64,000 nucleotides of DNA, from assembly GCA_964505065.1 (NCBI GenBank), contig CAZDGF010000008.1:1-64000 (forward strand), in the 5' to 3' direction. A program made the position numbers and the translations under genes. Positions 24,514-33,901 of the stretch are shown piece by piece. Below the pieces are notes generated by a model. It was not told where the DNA came from, made no database searches, and saw only the letters and a program-made list of their open reading frames with translations. The stretch comes from JABMMZ01 sp964505065. GTDB taxonomy: Bacteria; Bacteroidota; Bacteroidia; NS11-12g; UBA955. The number at the start of each line of letters is the position of its first letter. Position 1 is the first letter of the stretch.

Positions 24514-26352
24514 TTGAGTACAAATTCTTCAATAAAATTAAATCAAGTAGTTATAAAATTTGCAGGTGATAGTGGCGATGGTGTTCAGCTTACAGGCAAT
24601 CAATTTGCAGAAACCAACGCCCTTTTTGGTAATGATATTTCTACTTTTCCAGATTTTCCTGCCGAAATAAGAGCCCCAATAGGCACACTGCCAGGTGTAT
24701 CGGGCTTTCAATTACATTTTAGCAGCACAGCAATATTAACCCCTGGCGATAATTACGATGTACTTGTTGCGCTTAATGCTGCTGCGCTTAAATCTAATAT
24801 TAAGCAGCTAAAGCCCAATGGTATAATTATTGCAAATACTGATGGTTTTGATAGTAAAAATTTGCGATTAGCAAATATTAATGAGCATAATAATCCTTTA
24901 ACCAATGGAAGTTTAAATGCCTTTAGGGTATTCCAATTGGAATTAACAAAACTTACCAAACTTGCAGTAAAGCCTTTTGCATTGGGCAATAAAGATGCCG
25001 AACGATGCAAAAACATGTATGTATTGGGTCTAATTTATTGGCTTTATAACCGTGAAATAGAAAACACAATTGCTTTTTTAAACAAGCAATTTTCAAAAAA
25101 TGAAACACTTGCAAATGCCAATATTACTGCCTTAAAAGCTGGCTACTATTATGGCGAAACAACAGAAGTTTTTGCTGAGCGTTATGAAGTAAGCATTGCA
25201 GATACCCCAAAAGGCAATTATAGAAGTATTAATGGCAATCAAGCCACAGCTTTGGGCTTATTGGCAGCAAGTTTAAAAGCCAATTTGCCTTTGTTTTTAG
25301 GCACATATCCTATAACCCCTGCATCAGATATTTTACACGAATTAAGCAAACACAAAGGCTTTAATGTATATACCTTTCAAGCAGAAGATGAGATAGCAGG
25401 CGTATGTGCAGCTATTGGGGCTTCGTATGGTGGAAGCATAGGTATTACTACAAGCTCTGGTCCAGGTATAGCTTTAAAAACAGAAGCTATTGGGCTTGCC
25501 ACAATGTTAGAATTACCATTGGTAATTTGCAATATTCAACGTGGCGGACCTTCAACTGGCTTGCCTACAAAAACCGAACAAGCAGATTTATTACAAGCCT
25601 TGTATGGCAGAAATGGCGAATGTCCAATAGTGGTTATAGCAGCAAGTTCGCCAAGTAATTGCTACGAAATGGCATATTTAGCTATTAAATTGGCATTAGA
25701 ACATACTGTACCCGTAATGTTTTTAAGCGATGGTTTTATTGCAAATAGTGCTGAGCCTTGGCTTATTCAAGAGTTGGAAACTTTGCCCAATATTCAGCCT
25801 AAATATATAAGCAGCCTTGCGGAAAATTATTTGCCATATTTAAGAGATGAAAATTTGGTGCGTAGTATTGCTATTCCAGGTAGTGTAGGTTTAGAAAATA
25901 GAATAGGCGGATTAGAAAAAGAAAATATTACTGGTAATATTAGCTACGATCCTTTAAACCATGAGCTAATGGTAAAATTAAGAGCCGAAAAAGTACAAAA
26001 AATTGCGAATTTTATTCCTACCCAAGCGTTTGAAAATGGAAATGAAAATAGCCAATTGCTTATTATTGGGTGGGGCAGTAGCTATGGTAGTATTACAGAA
26101 GCGGTAAAGGAGTTAAGAGCAGAGGGATTAGATATTGCCCAAATTCATATTAAATACTTAAATCCTATGCCAAAAAATTTAGGAGAAATAATAAAAGTAT
26201 TTGATAAAATAGTAGTTGCCGAATTGAACAGCGGACAATTGATAAAGCTTATAAGAGCCAATTATTTAAAAGATGCCAAAGGCATAAACAAAGTACAAGG
26301 GCAGCCTTTTCAAGTAATAGAAATAAAGGAGGCTATTAAACAATATTTGTAA
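24514..26352 (+). CDS. korA: 2-oxoacid (2-oxoglutarate):ferredoxin oxidoreductase, alpha subunit with fused gamma domain
   Basis: A 612-aa protein. Residues ~1-190 form the gamma domain (VIKFAGDSGDGVQLTGNQFAE, FPDFPAEIRAPIGTLPGVSGFQLHF). Residues ~230-610 form the alpha/pyrimidine-binding domain (FLGTYPITPASDILHELSKH, FQAEDEIAGVCAAIGASYGG, TSSGPGIALKTEAIGLATMLELPLVI, QRGGPSTGLPTKTEQADLLQALYGRNGECP). The start is a TTG codon just after a -7 box. With KorB it oxidatively decarboxylates 2-oxoglutarate to succinyl-CoA and reduces ferredoxin. The 2-oxoglutarate preference over pyruvate is inferred from the two-gene layout and length. Confidence 0.9.
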   Translation: MSTNSSIKLNQVVIKFAGDSGDGVQLTGNQFAETNALFGNDISTFPDFPAEIRAPIGTLPGVSGFQLHFSSTAILTPGDNYDVLVALNAAALKSNIKQLKPNGIIIANTDGFDSKNLRLANINEHNNPLTNGSLNAFRVFQLELTKLTKLAVKPFALGNKDAERCKNMYVLGLIYWLYNREIENTIAFLNKQFSKNETLANANITALKAGYYYGETTEVFAERYEVSIADTPKGNYRSINGNQATALGLLAASLKANLPLFLGTYPITPASDILHELSKHKGFNVYTFQAEDEIAGVCAAIGASYGGSIGITTSSGPGIALKTEAIGLATMLELPLVICNIQRGGPSTGLPTKTEQADLLQALYGRNGECPIVVIAASSPSNCYEMAYLAIKLALEHTVPVMFLSDGFIANSAEPWLIQELETLPNIQPKYISSLAENYLPYLRDENLVRSIAIPGSVGLENRIGGLEKENITGNISYDPLNHELMVKLRAEKVQKIANFIPTQAFENGNENSQLLIIGWGSSYGSITEAVKELRAEGLDIAQIHIKYLNPMPKNLGEIIKVFDKIVVAELNSGQLIKLIRANYLKDAKGINKVQGQPFQVIEIKEAIKQYL

Positions 26353-27368
26353 TGCATTTAGAAAATAACATACAATTATTTACAGCTAAAGATTTGGAAA
26401 CCGACCAAGAAATACGTTGGTGTCCTGGTTGTGGCGACTATGCTATTTTAAATAGTATGCAAAAGGTTTTGCCCGAACTTGGACAGCCCAAAAATGAGTT
26501 TGTATTTATTTCGGGCATTGGTTGCTCCTCTCGTTTTCCATATTATATGAATACTTATGGCTTACACTCTATACACGGCAGGGCATTGAGCGTGGCTACA
26601 GGCTTAAAACTTACCCGCCCCGAGCTTAGCGTATGGGTAATTACAGGCGATGGCGATAGTTTAAGTATTGGAGGCAACCATTTAATTCATACGCTTAGGC
26701 GAAACCCAAATTTGAATATTTTATTGTTTAATAATCAAATATATGGGCTTACAAAAGGGCAGTATTCGCCAACAAGCGAGTTGGGAAAAATTACCAAATC
26801 ATCGCCCATAGGCACAGTAGATTATCCTTTTAATCCTTTAGCATTGTGCTTGGGCGCAAATGGCACTTTTATTGCCCGTACAATGGATAGAGATGCAAAA
26901 CGCCAACAAGAAATTTATAAGAGAGCATATTTTCATAAGGGCTCAAGTTTGGTAGAAATTTATCAAAATTGTAATGTATTTAACGATGGTGCTTTTGAAA
27001 TATTTACAGATAAAGCTCAAAAACCATTTACAACTTTGTATTTAGAAAATAACCAACCGCTTGTATTTGAAGATGGAAAAAAAGGCATTGCATTAGATGG
27101 TCTAATTCCCAAAATTGTGGATTTGAATAATTATTCAAAAAACGACTTGTTTATTCACAATGAAGAGGATAAAACCAAGGCATATTTATTAACACAATTT
27201 TTTGATGAAACGGATATGCCACGCCCCTTTGGTGTTATTTATACCAATACTAAAGCAGATACTTTTGATAATTTAATTAACAATCAGTTGAAGGATAAAG
27301 AAATTGAAAATAAAGAAAAGGCATTTAAAGAAGCACTTTATTCTAAGAATTCTTGGCAAAAAAAATAA
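26352..27368 (+). CDS. korB: 2-oxoacid (2-oxoglutarate):ferredoxin oxidoreductase, beta subunit
   Basis: A 338-aa TPP- and [4Fe-4S]-binding subunit. The first cluster cysteines are in IRWCPGCGDYAILN with a third in GIGCSSRFPYYMNTYGLHSIHGRA; the TPP motif is VWVITGDGDSLSIGGNHL ... NILLFNNQIYGLTKGQYSPTS. The ATG overlaps the korA stop by one base, so translation is coupled. Partner of KorA; the pair feeds reduced ferredoxin into central metabolism. Confidence 0.92.
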   Translation: MHLENNIQLFTAKDLETDQEIRWCPGCGDYAILNSMQKVLPELGQPKNEFVFISGIGCSSRFPYYMNTYGLHSIHGRALSVATGLKLTRPELSVWVITGDGDSLSIGGNHLIHTLRRNPNLNILLFNNQIYGLTKGQYSPTSELGKITKSSPIGTVDYPFNPLALCLGANGTFIARTMDRDAKRQQEIYKRAYFHKGSSLVEIYQNCNVFNDGAFEIFTDKAQKPFTTLYLENNQPLVFEDGKKGIALDGLIPKIVDLNNYSKNDLFIHNEEDKTKAYLLTQFFDETDMPRPFGVIYTNTKADTFDNLINNQLKDKEIENKEKAFKEALYSKNSWQKK

Positions 27369-27385
27369 GCTGTTTTAAGCATTTT

Positions 27386-27400
27386 GGCACGATTTATGTT
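27386..27400 (+). promoter_or_regulatory. Possible sigma-54-like promoter of the DUF4783 gene
   Basis: GGCACGATTTATGTT resembles the sigma-54 -24/-12 pattern (TGGCAC-N5-TTGCW). The GG is clear, but the -12 GC reads GT. It starts 31 nt upstream of the ATG. Suggestive only. Confidence 0.25.
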
Positions 27401-27415
27401 CCAAATTAAATACTT

Positions 27416-27787
27416 ATGACAAAATTGTTGTTTATTGCTTTAATTTCTTTTTTTACTATTGGAGTTTATGCCAATTCACCACAAAAAATAAATACAGCAT
27501 TGCAAAATGGAAATTCTACCGAGCTTGCAGAGGTTTTTAATAGCAGTATTGAACTATCTATGCCAAATACAAGCGGAGTATATGCTAAAGAGCAAGCACG
27601 TTTGGTTATAGATAATTTCTTTAAAGCCAATACTCCCTCAAAATGTACATTAAGCCATGAAACAAGTGGTGCATCAAGCGCTATGCTTGTATATGAATTA
27701 GTAACTAAAAATGGAACATTTCGTGTTTCTTTTGTGGTAAATATTTCGGGCGGAGGTTTTGTTATAAATGAACTAAAAATTCAGTAA
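27416..27787 (+). CDS. DUF4783 secreted protein
   Basis: A 123-aa protein with a signal peptide (LLFIALISFFTIGVYA) followed by a compact SnoaL/NTF2-like domain: INTALQNGNSTELAEVFNSSIELSMPNTSGVYAKEQARLVIDNFF ... GTFRVSFVVNISGGGFVINELKI. This is the DUF4783 pattern of Bacteroidota periplasmic proteins. Function unknown. It is separated from korB by 47 bp and followed by a terminator, so it is its own unit. Confidence 0.85.
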   Translation: MTKLLFIALISFFTIGVYANSPQKINTALQNGNSTELAEVFNSSIELSMPNTSGVYAKEQARLVIDNFFKANTPSKCTLSHETSGASSAMLVYELVTKNGTFRVSFVVNISGGGFVINELKIQ

Positions 27788-27820
27788 TTAAACTTTATAT
27801 TATTGTATTAATAAATTAGA

Positions 27821-27848
27821 AAAGTGCTATTTGATAGTGCTTTTTTTA
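27821..27848 (+). terminator. Rho-independent terminator
   Basis: Stem AAAGTGCTAT / ATAGTGCTTT with two G-U pairs and a 3-nt loop, followed by a T-run. It ends the DUF4783 transcript. Confidence 0.7.
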
Positions 27849-27870
27849 TTTAGAATTATTAAGGAAGATG

Positions 27871-28027
27871 CTTTAAACCCAAATTCAGCAATAGAATTGC
27901 TGAATCGAATAACAAATTGCAAATCATGTTTTTACAAAACATAATTGCAATTTCTAAATCGGGGTTAACCCAACTAAATCAAGTAGTTCGATTTTTCAAA
28001 TCTCCTATTGATTAATTTGGGTTAAAG
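27871..28027. repeat. MITE-like element with a dispersed palindromic core, copy 1
   Basis: A ~157-bp ORF-free element bounded by imperfect terminal inverted repeats CTTTAAACCCAAAT (27871-27884) and ATTTGGGTTAAAG (28015-28027). Its left 58 nt (27873-27930) recur as an inverted copy at 60124-60180 with one mismatch and one indel. The core contains a perfect 10-bp hairpin ATTCAGCAAT-AGA-ATTGCTGAAT. Non-autonomous transposon remnant or REP-like repeat; no transposase is in the window. Confidence 0.65.
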
Positions 28028-28043
28028 TTATTTTGAAAACAAA

Positions 28044-28071
28044 AAAGGCTTCACATTGCTGTAAAGCCTTT
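28044..28071 (-). terminator. Terminator reading leftward after the metal block
   Basis: Stem AAAGGCTT...AAGCCTTT extended by ACA/TGT. On the minus strand it is followed by TTTTTT, so it can end minus-strand transcription leaving the P-type ATPase gene ~210 bp upstream. Confidence 0.6.
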
Positions 28072-28284
28072 ATATTAAATTGTGGAACTAACGACATCAA
28101 ATTCGAACCAAATTTTGCAATGTTTGCAAAAAAATCAAATAATAAAAAAATATAATTCTAATGAATTTTGTTTTAATATTAAATTCAACTATAAAACTTT
28201 AAATCAGTTCAAAAATTTGTAAAGTATCATTGCTGTATTTTTTTGTAATTATAGTAGAATATTAAATAATATATTTCCTAATGA

Positions 28285-30333
28285 CTAAAACTTCATTCTT
28301 TGTATTCTAACGGCATTTAAAATTGCTATAAGCGATACGCCCACATCTGCAAAAACGGCTTCCCACATAGTAGCTAAACCGCCTGCACCAAGCACTAAAA
28401 CAATTCCTTTTACTACAAATGCTAAAATAATGTTTTGCCAAACAATTTTTTTGGTTTGTTTGCCAATGTTTATAGCCATGGGTATTTTACTTGGCATATC
28501 ATCTTGAATAACAACATCGGCTGTTTCAATGGTAGCATCGCTACCTAAGCCGCCCATGGCAATGCCAACATCGCTTAAAGCCACAACTGGCGCATCGTTT
28601 ACGCCATCGCCCACAAAACAAACGGTTTCTTTTTTAGCTTTTATTTCCTTTACTTTATTTACTTTGTCCTCGGGCAATAAATCGCCAAAGGCATTGGTAA
28701 TTCCCAATTTATCGGCTACAAATTTCACCACGGTGCCTTTATCTCCACTAAGCATGGTGGTTTTTACGCCTAATGATTTTAGTTTGTCTATGGTTATTTG
28801 TGCATCTTCTTTGATACTATCTGCAATGGTTAGGTAACCTATAAATTTTTTATCATAAGCTATGGCTATTAAGGTGTAAACAATAGTTGTTGGGTCAATA
28901 TCATATTGAATAGAAAATTTATCCATCAGCTTAAAATTGCCTACCAATAATTCTTTGCCGTTTACGTTGGCTTTCAGTCCGTGTCCAGATATTTCTTCTA
29001 CATTTTCCAATTTTATATTGCTATCAATTTTCCCAACATATTGATGTATTGCAGTTGCCACCGGGTGTGTACTTTGGCTTTCCAAAGCATTTACCATTTG
29101 CATTATTTCTTCTTTATTAAACTCGGGTTTTAATATTAATTCTTGTACTTTAAAAACACCTTCGGTCATGGTGCCTGTTTTGTCCATTACTACATTTTGA
29201 ATATTGGCAATAAGGTCTAAAAAGTTACTGCCTTTAAACAATATTCCGTTTTTACTTGCAGCACCAATGCCACCAAAATAACCCAATGGAATGCTGATAA
29301 CCAATGCACAAGGGCATGAAATAACTAAGAAAACCAACGCTCTATAAAGCCATTGACTGAACACATAATTTTCTACAAAAAAGTAAGGCAGTGCTGTAAT
29401 AAGTATAGCCAATAGAACAACAATTGGTGTGTATATTTTGGCAAATTTTCTGATAAATAATTCTGTTGGAGCTTTTTGAGCGGTTGCATTTTGCACCATT
29501 TCTAAAATTTTACTCAACTTGCTGTCGGTGTATGCAGTCGTTACTTTTATTTGTGCAACGGTATTCAAGTTTATCATTCCAGCCAATACCGTTTCGCCTT
29601 TGGCTTTGGTGTCGGGCTTACTTTCGCCTGTAAGGGCTGCGGTATTAAATGAGGCAGTTTCTGAGAGCAATTCACCATCCAATCCTAATTTTTCGCCTGG
29701 TTTTAGTTGAATAATATCGCCAATTTTTGATTCGCCTGCTTTGATGGTTTTGGCAATGTTATTTTCTAAAATGGTTACTTCATCGGGTCGTTGGTCGAGC
29801 AGGGTTTTAATATTGGCTTTGGCTCTGGTAACGGCTAAAGTTTGGAATACTTCGCCAACTGCGTAGAACAACATTACTGCTACACCTTCGGGGTATTCTG
29901 AAATAACAAAAGCTCCAATGGTGGCAATACTCATTAGTAAAAATTCCGAAAATACTTCGCCTTTACTAATAGCTACAATAGCTTCTTTTATGACAGGAAA
30001 ACCAACTGGTGCATAAGCTGCCAAATACCAAACAAACCGCACCCAGCCTATAAACCAAGCTTGTGGAAACCAATTGTCGAAAGCAATAGCAGCCAACAAT
30101 AAAACCAAACTGATAATGGCGGGTATAAACATTTTAAAAGTGCTGTTGCTGCCGTTTGAATGTCCGTGTCCGTCATCATCGCCATGTTCTTCTTTTTTAG
30201 GTTCATCTGTGGCGCAGCAGCCTATTTCTTTATGCTCTTTTTTTAATTGCTTGTTGGCAACTGCATTTATTTTTTCTTCTTGTGTGCAGCAAAGCTGTTT
30301 GCCTTGTGCATCGTAGGTATGTTTATGCTCCAT
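28285..30333 (-). CDS. Heavy-metal P1B-type ATPase (Zn/Cd/Pb type)
   Basis: A 682-aa membrane pump. The metal-site motif is CPC (VISCPCALVIS); the phosphorylation site is MDKTGTMTEG; the actuator has ALTGESKP; the hinge is GDGVNDAPVVALSDVGIAMG. This motif set fits P1B-2 (ZntA/CadA) exporters of Zn(II), Cd(II), Pb(II). Instead of an HMA domain the N-terminus (~70 residues) is Cys- and His-rich (QLCCTQEE, GCCATDEPKKEEHGDDDGHGHSNGS), a common alternative metal-sensing tail. It sits last in a minus-strand series, with the CHAD-like gene 12 nt upstream. Metal identity is inferred from motifs. Confidence 0.9.
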   Translation of the reverse strand: MEHKHTYDAQGKQLCCTQEEKINAVANKQLKKEHKEIGCCATDEPKKEEHGDDDGHGHSNGSNSTFKMFIPAIISLVLLLAAIAFDNWFPQAWFIGWVRFVWYLAAYAPVGFPVIKEAIVAISKGEVFSEFLLMSIATIGAFVISEYPEGVAVMLFYAVGEVFQTLAVTRAKANIKTLLDQRPDEVTILENNIAKTIKAGESKIGDIIQLKPGEKLGLDGELLSETASFNTAALTGESKPDTKAKGETVLAGMINLNTVAQIKVTTAYTDSKLSKILEMVQNATAQKAPTELFIRKFAKIYTPIVVLLAILITALPYFFVENYVFSQWLYRALVFLVISCPCALVISIPLGYFGGIGAASKNGILFKGSNFLDLIANIQNVVMDKTGTMTEGVFKVQELILKPEFNKEEIMQMVNALESQSTHPVATAIHQYVGKIDSNIKLENVEEISGHGLKANVNGKELLVGNFKLMDKFSIQYDIDPTTIVYTLIAIAYDKKFIGYLTIADSIKEDAQITIDKLKSLGVKTTMLSGDKGTVVKFVADKLGITNAFGDLLPEDKVNKVKEIKAKKETVCFVGDGVNDAPVVALSDVGIAMGGLGSDATIETADVVIQDDMPSKIPMAINIGKQTKKIVWQNIILAFVVKGIVLVLGAGGLATMWEAVFADVGVSLIAILNAVRIQRMKF

Positions 30334-30345
30334 TTTTTTTTATGA

Positions 30346-31320
30346 TTAATTTTTAATGATTAAATTAGTGAGTAAATTTTCGGTAAAGTATGTTTTAGAA
30401 ATTACGCTTGCTTGTTTTAAAAGTTCGGTCATTTTAGGTTGTTTTTTTGCTAACAAAGACATAGCTTTTAATTCTGCATCTTCAGTTTTTAAAAATTCGG
30501 TTTCTTGGTAGGCATCCTCTAATATTTTAATGCGCAATCCTTCATCTTTAATATTGCCTAATTCGGCTATCATCCAGCTAAGGGCTAAAAAATTATCTTT
30601 GTTAAATTGTAAATGTTGTGTAAGTAATGTATCAGGTTTTAATTGATTAAAAGGCGAATTGATAATGGTTTGGGTTAAATATTTTTCAATGCTTTTTTGC
30701 TTATTTTTTGTTGGCACTAATTTTGCAAAACCGCTTAAAGCTTGTACATAAATACTTAGCCAACGTAGTTTTCTGCGCAGCTCGTGTACATCTTCTTCAA
30801 TGTTATCAAAAGTAAAGTTGGTAGCTTTTGTAAAATCAATAATTTCTTTTATTTCATCGTCATAATATTTTTTAATATTTAAAATGAGTTTATCCTCTTT
30901 TTGCCAATCAGCATTGCTTAAGCGTTTTTCAATTTTGACAATACGTTTTCCATTAAGCCAATTTTCATTTTCCAAAAGTTGGTTAAGCCTATCTATTTTT
31001 TCATTTGCTTTTGTATCAATATATTTTTTTATTGTGTCGGGTATTTTAGCATTGGTTGAAAATTCTTTTTTAAAAGCAATGTAATAATCTACTGCGCCCA
31101 ATGCATCTTCTACTTGTTTGGCTTGTTCTTTTATTTTGCTAAAATCTTTTTTATCGTGCAGGTTAGAAAACATTTTGGCTAAACCTTCCACCATAAAAAC
31201 GGGCGTGCGAAAATCGTTTAAATAAAGCCAAAGTGCAGGATTTTCTTGGCTTTTAGCATTTTCTAAAAGCGTTGTTATTTTTTTGATTTGAAAATCAAAT
31301 CGTTGTTTTGAATGGTTCAT
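30346..31320 (-). CDS. CHAD-like helical protein
   Basis: A 324-aa all-helical soluble protein. LYLNDFRTPVFMVEGLAKMF and VHELRRKLRWLSIYVQALSGFAKL resemble the paired helices of CHAD domains (conserved His/Lys/Arg helices that bind polyphosphate). The match is partial: the first His-rich helix is not clear, so call it CHAD-like only. It lies 12 nt from the P-type ATPase and 12 nt from the bestrophin-like gene in the same operon, consistent with a role in metal or polyanion handling. Function uncertain. Confidence 0.5.
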   Translation of the reverse strand: MNHSKQRFDFQIKKITTLLENAKSQENPALWLYLNDFRTPVFMVEGLAKMFSNLHDKKDFSKIKEQAKQVEDALGAVDYYIAFKKEFSTNAKIPDTIKKYIDTKANEKIDRLNQLLENENWLNGKRIVKIEKRLSNADWQKEDKLILNIKKYYDDEIKEIIDFTKATNFTFDNIEEDVHELRRKLRWLSIYVQALSGFAKLVPTKNKQKSIEKYLTQTIINSPFNQLKPDTLLTQHLQFNKDNFLALSWMIAELGNIKDEGLRIKILEDAYQETEFLKTEDAELKAMSLLAKKQPKMTELLKQASVISKTYFTENLLTNLIIKN

Positions 31321-31332
31321 TTTTTAAATATT

Positions 31333-32220
31333 TTAATTGGTATAATATTTTGTGTTATTCTGTTTTAAGTTGTAAGGTATGCCCAGCATTTCTTTTAGGT
31401 TATTTTCAATGGTTTCGCATAAAGATATAATAGGCACATCGGTTGGTATATCTTCAAATGGGTCTTGCATGATGATAGCTGTTTTTTCAATAGCAATAAG
31501 CAATAGCGGTAGCGTGGCGGTAATAAGAATTTCTAATGCAATGCTTATATCATTGAGCCCAAAGGGCAATAAGGTGGCAAATACATAAATACTAAAGTGT
31601 ATTAAATGGCTATAATTTTTAGGAAATATTGTATTTTTAATTCGTTCGCATTTGCCCATTGCATCGCAAAGTTTAGATAATGTAGTATCTATTTGTACTT
31701 GTTTGTTGGCATCAATGGTATTTTCGTTTGAGCAGCGTAAAAGTTGCTTGGAATGAAGTAATAACAAAAATGCGGGCGTGTTATTGGCTTCAATTTTTTG
31801 TTCGCTTAAATAGTATTGCACCTTTTTAGAAAACCTTTTTTTACGCAAAGTTTCAGCAAGGGCAAAGCACCATATAATTTGTCTTTCGGCAAATTGTAGA
31901 GCCTCTTTTTTGTTGTCATTATTTATAGGAATATACAGCAATACTTGTCTGATTAATGTTCTAGAATCGTTCACAATTTCACCCCATACTTTTCTAGCTT
32001 CCCACCATCTATCATAAGATTGAGAGACTCTAAAACCCAGCAGCAGCGAAATCATTGTACCTATAACTACTGAAACGGGCAACGGAATTATAACAAAACT
32101 TAACAATGGACTATGGTCTATAAAACTAGCAAATACAGCATAAGAAATGATAAATATCAAATCCCATTTTATACTTTTAATAAAGTAAATAATAGATTTA
32201 TAATTATTTTCAATCAGCAT
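31333..32220 (-). CDS. Bestrophin-family membrane protein
   Basis: A 295-aa bestrophin-like (UPF0187) channel protein. Typical N-terminal half: SIKWDLIFIISYAVFASFI, then FVIIPLPVSVVIGTMISLLLGFRVSQSYDRWWEARKVWGEIVNDSRTLIRQV, where the 'YDRWWEARKxWG' signature is diagnostic. C-terminal: LPFGLNDISIALEILITATLPLLLIAIE and DPFEDIPTDVPI, as in prokaryotic bestrophins, which conduct small ions. Its start overlaps the MgtC-like gene by 11 nt. In this cluster it could balance charge during metal export; that is inference. Confidence 0.85.
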   Translation of the reverse strand: MLIENNYKSIIYFIKSIKWDLIFIISYAVFASFIDHSPLLSFVIIPLPVSVVIGTMISLLLGFRVSQSYDRWWEARKVWGEIVNDSRTLIRQVLLYIPINNDNKKEALQFAERQIIWCFALAETLRKKRFSKKVQYYLSEQKIEANNTPAFLLLLHSKQLLRCSNENTIDANKQVQIDTTLSKLCDAMGKCERIKNTIFPKNYSHLIHFSIYVFATLLPFGLNDISIALEILITATLPLLLIAIEKTAIIMQDPFEDIPTDVPIISLCETIENNLKEMLGIPYNLKQNNTKYYTN

Positions 32221-32662
32221 GTTTTCTAATTTTTTCTTTCCATTTTCTATACCATTTGTAATGAGATACTTCTAAAATAAAAAACAATAAAATAGTAGCT
32301 ACAACCGCAATAATAAACATATTGAGCCCAACTGCAATACCTATGGATGCGGTACACCAAATAGTAGCAGCTGTGGTTAATCCTTTTGGTTTATTTTCAG
32401 CATCTTTAAAAATAATGCCTGCACCAATAAAACCAATGCCTGTAACAACACCTGTCATAACCCTTGCTATGGCAGAATTATCTTTTGTAAGATGCGATGC
32501 AATAATCATAAAAATACAAGCCCCTAAAGCTATTGATGCATAGGTGCGCAGCCCAGCATCTTTGCCGTCTCGTTCTCTTTCGTATCCTACAATAGCTCCA
32601 AGTATAATTGAAAGTAAAAGTTTGGCTGATAGTATAAGTTCTGCTAAAATATCTATGTTCAT
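32210..32662 (-). CDS. MgtC/SapB-family membrane protein
   Basis: A 150-aa MgtC/SapB protein. Hallmarks: LLSIILGAIVGYERERDGKDAGLRTYASIALGACIFMIIA, GVVTGIGFIGAGIIFK and GLTTAATIWCTASIGIAVGLNMF. MgtC-like proteins act in Mg2+ or stress physiology, often by inhibiting ATP synthase, but the short SapB branch has no proven role. Overlaps the MFS gene by 4 nt upstream and the bestrophin gene by 11 nt downstream. Confidence 0.88.
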   Translation of the reverse strand: MNIDILAELILSAKLLLSIILGAIVGYERERDGKDAGLRTYASIALGACIFMIIASHLTKDNSAIARVMTGVVTGIGFIGAGIIFKDAENKPKGLTTAATIWCTASIGIAVGLNMFIIAVVATILLFFILEVSHYKWYRKWKEKIRKHAD

Positions 32663-33786
32663 TTTTTTATTTTAAATATTAGTATTGCTAAAAAGGCAAG
32701 TACTAAAGTAATAATACCGCCATAAAAAAAACTTTTATAGGGAAAGGTAGTACCCAAATAGCCTGCAATAGGATAAGCAATAGCCCACCATAAATGCGAA
32801 AAAGCAAAATGCGAGCCAAATACTTTGCCTTGATTTTCTGATGCAATATTTTCTGCAATCAATGTTTCGGAGGGCATATCGGCAAGGCTTTGCCCCAAGC
32901 CTGCCAACAACCAAAAAACCAATAAAACAGGAAATGAAACAAAATTTGCAAATAATATAGAAACACCTAAAAGCAAAGCCCCACTTGTAAGCGATACACT
33001 TCTTGTTTTAGACTTATCTAAATTGCCCAACAAAAAAGCTGTAATAGCTGCCCCAATTCCAAAAACTGCCATCAGCCAACCGTAATATTTATCGTCTAAA
33101 ATCAACCCATTTTTGATATGGTTAATGGTGTTTACCAAAATCATAGCACCAGCAATAGCCGATACAAACTCAATGGCTAATGCAAACCGCAAAATATTGC
33201 TTCCAAATAATAAGCGGATGCCTTTTAGAACATCTGCCCATGTATTGGTTATTTTTTCAGAGGTGTTAGAAACGCCTTTTTGCAAAGCGGCTGTGGGTAA
33301 AGAAATGATGATAAAGGCAGAAATTATAAATGTAATTACATCAATAAAAAATATTTGACGAGCCCCTAACCATATTGCCACTATACCTGCTAAAGCTGGT
33401 CCTAAAATGCCAAGCAATTGAAAAGTAGCATTAGAAAGCCCAACGGCTTCTCGCAAATAGGTGTTGCCTACAATTTGAGGAATAACAGCACGATAAGTGG
33501 GCGTAAAAAAAGCATTGAATACATTGAGCAAAAATACCAATACATAAATTTGCCATTCGGCATTAATAAATGGAAGGCAAAAAATAATGCCCATTCTAAT
33601 AAAATGCGTTATATACAAAATCTTTTTTCTATCTACTTTATCGGCTAATACACCTGCAAATGGCGAAAAAATGATAAATGCCGATACCCTTAATGTAAGC
33701 GCAGTAGCTAATATTTTAGCCGAATTTTGGGGGCTAATTTGGTATGCCAGCAAAGCCAAACCCACCCACGAAAAAGCATCGCCCAA
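32659..33786 (-). CDS. MFS transporter (MFS_3 type)
   Basis: A ≥375-aa twelve-helix-type permease. Conserved A-loop FSPFAGVLADKVDRKKILYITHFIRM and the later LGNLDKSKTRSVSLTSGALLL and MPSETLIAENIASENQGKVFGSHFAFSHLWWAIAYPIAGYLG are typical of enterobactin/drug-exporter-like MFS proteins. The annotated start is a TTG at 33786, but the frame continues upstream with good TM1 context (NKVFAKLYIAQTINLLGDAF) back to a stop at ~33891, without any ATG, GTG or TTG; a rare start (ATT or CTG) may be used. First gene of the MFS-MgtC-bestrophin-CHAD-ATPase run. Substrate unknown. Confidence 0.8.
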   Translation of the reverse strand: MGDAFSWVGLALLAYQISPQNSAKILATALTLRVSAFIIFSPFAGVLADKVDRKKILYITHFIRMGIIFCLPFINAEWQIYVLVFLLNVFNAFFTPTYRAVIPQIVGNTYLREAVGLSNATFQLLGILGPALAGIVAIWLGARQIFFIDVITFIISAFIIISLPTAALQKGVSNTSEKITNTWADVLKGIRLLFGSNILRFALAIEFVSAIAGAMILVNTINHIKNGLILDDKYYGWLMAVFGIGAAITAFLLGNLDKSKTRSVSLTSGALLLGVSILFANFVSFPVLLVFWLLAGLGQSLADMPSETLIAENIASENQGKVFGSHFAFSHLWWAIAYPIAGYLGTTFPYKSFFYGGIITLVLAFLAILIFKIKK

Positions 33787-33901
33787 TAAATTGATAGTTT
33801 GGGCAATGTAGAGCTTAGCAAAAACTTTGTTTTGCAGGGGCTTTAAGGAATCTGTAAAAAGGCTTACAATTTTAATATAGCTAATATGTTATAAAAAATT
33901 A

